Shown piece after piece: positions 5,166 through 7,536 of a stretch of DNA of 7,536 bases (within the stretch, counting starts at the first letter, position 1; the number at the start of each line of letters is the position of its first letter). Source of the DNA: Verrucomicrobiota bacterium (GTDB taxonomy: Bacteria > Verrucomicrobiota > Lentisphaeria > Oligosphaerales > JAFGRS01); assembly GCA_019136035.1 (NCBI GenBank), contig JAGVUW010000156.1, positions 1 to 7,536 on the forward strand. The letters are read 5' to 3'. Below the pieces are notes generated by a model that saw nothing but the letters and a program-made list of their open reading frames with translations, did no database searches and had not been told where the DNA came from. A program made the translations under genes and the position numbers.

Positions 5166-6203
5166 ATGGCGCCGGAACGCTTCATCACCAGCGAGCTGAA
5201 TGCCCGCGAAGAGGTCTTCGACTCGACCCTCCGCCCGCAGTGCTTCGAGCACTTCCCGGGTCAGGACCGGGTCAAGGAACGCCTGCAGATCGTGGTTCAG
5301 GCCGCCAAGGAGCGCCAGGAGGCCATGGGGCACCTGCTCCTGTGCGGCCCGCCCGGCCTTGGCAAGACCACCCTGGCGCACATCATCGCGACGGCGCGCG
5401 GCGCCGCCATCAAGGCGACCAGCGGCCCGGTCATCGAGAAGCCCGGCGATCTGGCCGGGCTGCTCACCGGGCTTGAAGAGGGCGACGTCCTCTTCATCGA
5501 TGAGATCCACCGCCTGCCGGTGGCCATCGAGGAGTACCTCTACAGCGCCATGGAGGACTTCGTCATCGATATCATGCTCGAGCAGGGCGTCGGGGCCCGC
5601 TCGGTTCGCCTGAACATCCCCCACTTCACCCTCATCGGCGCCACCACCCGCCAGGGCAAGCTCTCGTCGCCTCTGCGGTCGCGTTTCGGCATGTCGTGCC
5701 GTCTGGACTACTACAGCGTCGCCGACCTGGAGCAGATCCTGTCGCGCTCCGCCGGCATCCTCGGCATCACCGCCGCCCCGCCTGGGATCCACGAGGTCGC
5801 CCGCCGCAGCCGCGGCACCCCGCGCATCGCCAACAACCTCATCCGCTGGGTGCGCGACTTCGCCCAGGTGCGCGGCCACAACGACATCACCGGCGAGGTG
5901 GCCGACCAGGCCCTCAAGCTCCTCGATATCGACACCGACGGCCTCGATGAGATGGACAACCGCATCCTCGAGGCCATCCTCTTCAAGTTTGGCGGCCGCG
6001 CCGTCGGCATCAAGAGCCTCGCCGTCGCCGTCGGTGAGGAGGAAGACACCATCGAGGACGTCTACGAGCCCTACCTCATCCAGGAGGGCTACCTGATCCG
6101 GACGCCGCAGGGCCGCATGGCCACGGACAAGGCGGCGCGCCGTTTTGGCGTGACCGCCACACACCTGCCGCCGCAGCGCGGTCAGCAGCCCGACCTCTTC
6201 TGA
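5166..6203 (+). CDS. ruvB: Holliday junction branch migration ATPase RuvB
   Basis: RuvB is the AAA+ hexameric motor that pumps DNA through the RuvA-bound junction. The product has 345 residues, a normal length. Landmarks: LRPQCFEHFPGQ (22-33), Walker A GPPGLGKTT (61-69), Walker B VLFIDEIH (108-115), sensor 1 GATTR (158-162), arginine-finger region SPLRSRFG (168-175), sensor 2 RGTPRIANNLIR (216-227), and a C-terminal winged helix (about 265-335) with GGRAVGIKSLAVAVGE, EPYLIQEGYLIRTPQGR. All catalytic motifs are intact. The ATG at 5166 fits the family start but has only a weak AGGA 21 bases upstream, so its translation may depend on ribosomes finishing ruvA. It ends in PDLF. Confidence 0.98.
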   Translation: MAPERFITSELNAREEVFDSTLRPQCFEHFPGQDRVKERLQIVVQAAKERQEAMGHLLLCGPPGLGKTTLAHIIATARGAAIKATSGPVIEKPGDLAGLLTGLEEGDVLFIDEIHRLPVAIEEYLYSAMEDFVIDIMLEQGVGARSVRLNIPHFTLIGATTRQGKLSSPLRSRFGMSCRLDYYSVADLEQILSRSAGILGITAAPPGIHEVARRSRGTPRIANNLIRWVRDFAQVRGHNDITGEVADQALKLLDIDTDGLDEMDNRILEAILFKFGGRAVGIKSLAVAVGEEEDTIEDVYEPYLIQEGYLIRTPQGRMATDKAARRFGVTATHLPPQRGQQPDLF

Positions 6204-6240
6204 GAAGCATGACGCCGGCGCCGGACCGGGCACCGACCGC

Positions 6241-6246
6241 AGGAGG
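6241..6246 (+). promoter_or_regulatory. Shine-Dalgarno deciding the yicC start
   Basis: AGGAGG lies 10 bases before the ATG at 6257, whose product begins MHSMTGFGRG, the usual YicC start. An in-frame ATG at 6209 would place this site inside the coding region and is therefore unlikely. Confidence 0.75.
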
Positions 6247-6256
6247 ACGTAAACCG

Positions 6257-7135
6257 ATGCACAGCATGACCGGATTCGGGCGCGGCGTCGCCGAGCAGGA
6301 CGGCAGCACGGCCGTGGTCGAGGTGGCGGCGGTCAACAGCCGCAAGCAGAGCGACATCCGCATCATCATGCCGCGTGAGCTGGCGGCGCTCGAGCCGGTG
6401 CTGCGGCAGCGTGTCCAGGAGCGCGTCAACCGCGGCACCCTGGCCGTGACGGTGCAGTACACGGTCGCTCCGGAGCGCCGTGCCGCGGCGTTGTCCGTCG
6501 ACCTGCGTCTTGGCGCCGAGGCGGCCCGGCGTCTGCGCGAGCTGGCGGTCGCCGCCGGCCTCGAGCCCCGGCTCACCCTGGCCGACCTGCTGGCGGTTCC
6601 CGGGGTCATTGGGGATAGCGCCGAGTCGCCCGCCGAGCTGGTGCGCGATCTGGCGGTCGAGGCCCTGGAGGAGGCCCTCGACGGCCTGCGGTCCATGCAG
6701 CGCGCCGAGGGCGAGAAGCTCCGCGAGGACCTCGAGAACCGCGTCGCGGCCCTGCGTGACCAGGTCGAGGCCATGGCCGCCCGTACCGACGAGGCCCTGC
6801 TTCTGCAGCGCCAGCGCCTGCACGACCGCATCGCCCTGCTCGGCGTCGACCTGCCACTGGATGACGAACGCCTCGCCCGCGAGGTCGCTTTCTATGCAGA
6901 GAAATCGGACATCACCGAGGAGATCGTGCGCCTCCGCAGCCACCTGGGCCGCTTCGGTGACCTCCTCGCCGAGGACCGCGATGTCGGCCGGGAACTGGAG
7001 TTCCTCTGCCAGGAGATCAACCGCGAGGCCACCACCATCGGCAGCAAGACCTCCGAGACCGGCATCGCCGCCGTCGGCATCTCGATGAAGGCCGACCTGG
7101 CCCGCCTGCGCGAGCAGGTGATGAACATCGAGTGA
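6257..7135 (+). CDS. yicC: YicC/YloC-family endoribonuclease
   Basis: YicC-type proteins are endoribonucleases; the E. coli one has been linked to small-RNA decay and stress survival. The product has 292 residues (E. coli 287). The N-terminal domain (about 2-155) starts with SMTGFGRG and continues with NSRKQSDIRIIMPRELAALE and VLRQRVQERVNRGTLAVTV. A long coiled middle (about 130-195) follows. The C-terminal DUF1732 domain (about 205-292) is well conserved: EEIVRLRSHLGRF, VGRELEFLCQEINREATTIG, SKTSETGI and LARLREQVMNIE. It lies 53 bases after ruvB with no terminator between, so it is probably the last gene of the same transcript. In many bacteria gmk follows yicC; here a minus-strand gene faces it instead. 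Confidence 0.93.
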   Translation: MHSMTGFGRGVAEQDGSTAVVEVAAVNSRKQSDIRIIMPRELAALEPVLRQRVQERVNRGTLAVTVQYTVAPERRAAALSVDLRLGAEAARRLRELAVAAGLEPRLTLADLLAVPGVIGDSAESPAELVRDLAVEALEEALDGLRSMQRAEGEKLREDLENRVAALRDQVEAMAARTDEALLLQRQRLHDRIALLGVDLPLDDERLAREVAFYAEKSDITEEIVRLRSHLGRFGDLLAEDRDVGRELEFLCQEINREATTIGSKTSETGIAAVGISMKADLARLREQVMNIE

Positions 7136-7162
7136 GGGTGCCCGCCTGCGAGGTCGGCCCGG

Positions 7163-7536
7163 TCACTCTTCCGGCAAGGGCCGGATGACCATCTTGCCCG
7201 GCTTGATGTCGCCCTTCTCGTCGAGGGCGTGCGAGGCGATGACCTGCTGCGGCCGCTTCCCCGGCTCCTGGTAGACGCTGACCGTGATGCGGGCCAGGTT
7301 CTTGAGGTCCTTCAACGCCGTGTCCTGTCGGGCCAGCGTCGCCTTCAGCCCGGCGATCTGCACCATCTGGATGATAGCCAGGATGGCCAGGATCAGCACG
7401 ACTGCCAGAACCAGCCGGGCCAGGCCCGCGCCGCCGCCGGCGGCCGCCGGCGCGGCCGCCACCACGGGCCGCACGGTCGCCGCCGGTGCGGCTGCCGCTG
7501 CCGCGGACGCCTCGGGCGTCGGACGGCGCGGCGCCG
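7163..7536 (-). CDS. Single-pass membrane protein of unknown function, N-terminus outside window
   Basis: The frame is open to the window edge, so the visible 123 residues are probably a partial gene; a GTG at 7474 is an internal possible start without a good ribosome site. Order: an Ala/Pro-rich low-complexity part (about 1-37), one strong transmembrane helix, LARLVLAVVLILAILAIIQM (38-57), a short helical stretch with coiled-coil character (LKATLARQDTALKDLKNL, 63-80), then a small domain with ITVSVYQEPGKRPQQVIASH and a C-terminus ending IRPLPEE. I do not recognise the family. The disordered-helix-small domain layout suggests an anchored cytoplasmic or periplasmic module. It is convergent with yicC, 27 bases apart, with no clear terminator between them. 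Confidence 0.65.
   Translation of the reverse strand, partial: APRRPTPEASAAAAAAPAATVRPVVAAAPAAAGGGAGLARLVLAVVLILAILAIIQMVQIAGLKATLARQDTALKDLKNLARITVSVYQEPGKRPQQVIASHALDEKGDIKPGKMVIRPLPEE

Noticed and set aside
4740..6233. 497-codon open frame on the minus strand opposite ruvA/ruvB
   Set aside because: It lies antisense to two certain genes; long stop-free antisense frames are expected at this GC content, and the peptide (many Asp/Gly/Ala/Val) matches nothing.
6209..6256. Earlier in-frame ATG for yicC
   Set aside because: It lacks a ribosome site, adds a non-conserved leader and would place the AGGAGG inside the gene; the family begins with the SMTGFGRG block.
7420..7460. GC palindromes such as GCCGCCGGCGGC
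   Set aside because: They fall in Ala/Pro/Gly codons of the minus-strand gene and are expected from its composition.

Overview
The window is about 70% G+C bacterial chromosome, densely packed and free of mobile elements. It holds a DNA-metabolism and stress neighbourhood. In order: the end of nrdR, an ATP-cone protein, an MFS transporter and a NIF3-family protein (all +); then lexA with its own promoter and a likely autoregulatory operator; then a small exported coiled-coil protein, ruvA, ruvB and a YicC-family endoribonuclease (+); and finally the end of a single-pass membrane protein (-). The ATP-cone gene beside nrdR, a RuvAB locus without ruvC, and the style of the RuvB and YicC sequences make me think of a high-GC member of the PVC group (Kiritimatiellota, Lentisphaerota or Verrucomicrobiota). 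This is a low-confidence guess; a GC-rich proteobacterium is not excluded.

Region 1 (1-3113) looks like one operon with very tight packing. nrdR stops inside the start of the ATP-cone gene (ATGA overlap), and the transporter stops inside the start of the NIF3 gene (ATGA overlap). Between the ATP-cone module and the transporter there is no in-frame stop, so 313-2352 reads as one open frame. Codon and composition signals suggest that the ATP-cone gene really moves to another frame near 1090 and stops at 1168, just before a Shine-Dalgarno site and an ATG for the transporter. It may be a natural frameshift, a sequence error or a true fusion.

Region 2 (3114-3879) is lexA. It has a near-consensus sigma70-type promoter whose -35 box lies inside an 18-bp perfect palindrome. 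That is the expected layout for LexA autorepression, with an operator unlike the E. coli or Bacillus ones. A second, longer 10-bp inverted repeat brackets the operator, and a small hairpin lies in the leader.

Region 3 (3880-4179) is non-coding. It has a GC hairpin after lexA, three copies of a 9-bp tandem repeat and a second good promoter (TTGTCA, 17 bp, TATATT). That promoter appears to drive the small exported protein with ruvA (GTGA overlap), ruvB and probably yicC. I see no copy of the lexA palindrome at this promoter, so SOS control of ruvAB is not evident here.

Region 4 (7136-7536) is convergent: a minus-strand gene cut by the window edge encodes an Ala/Pro-rich segment, one membrane helix and a short C-terminal domain of unknown function.
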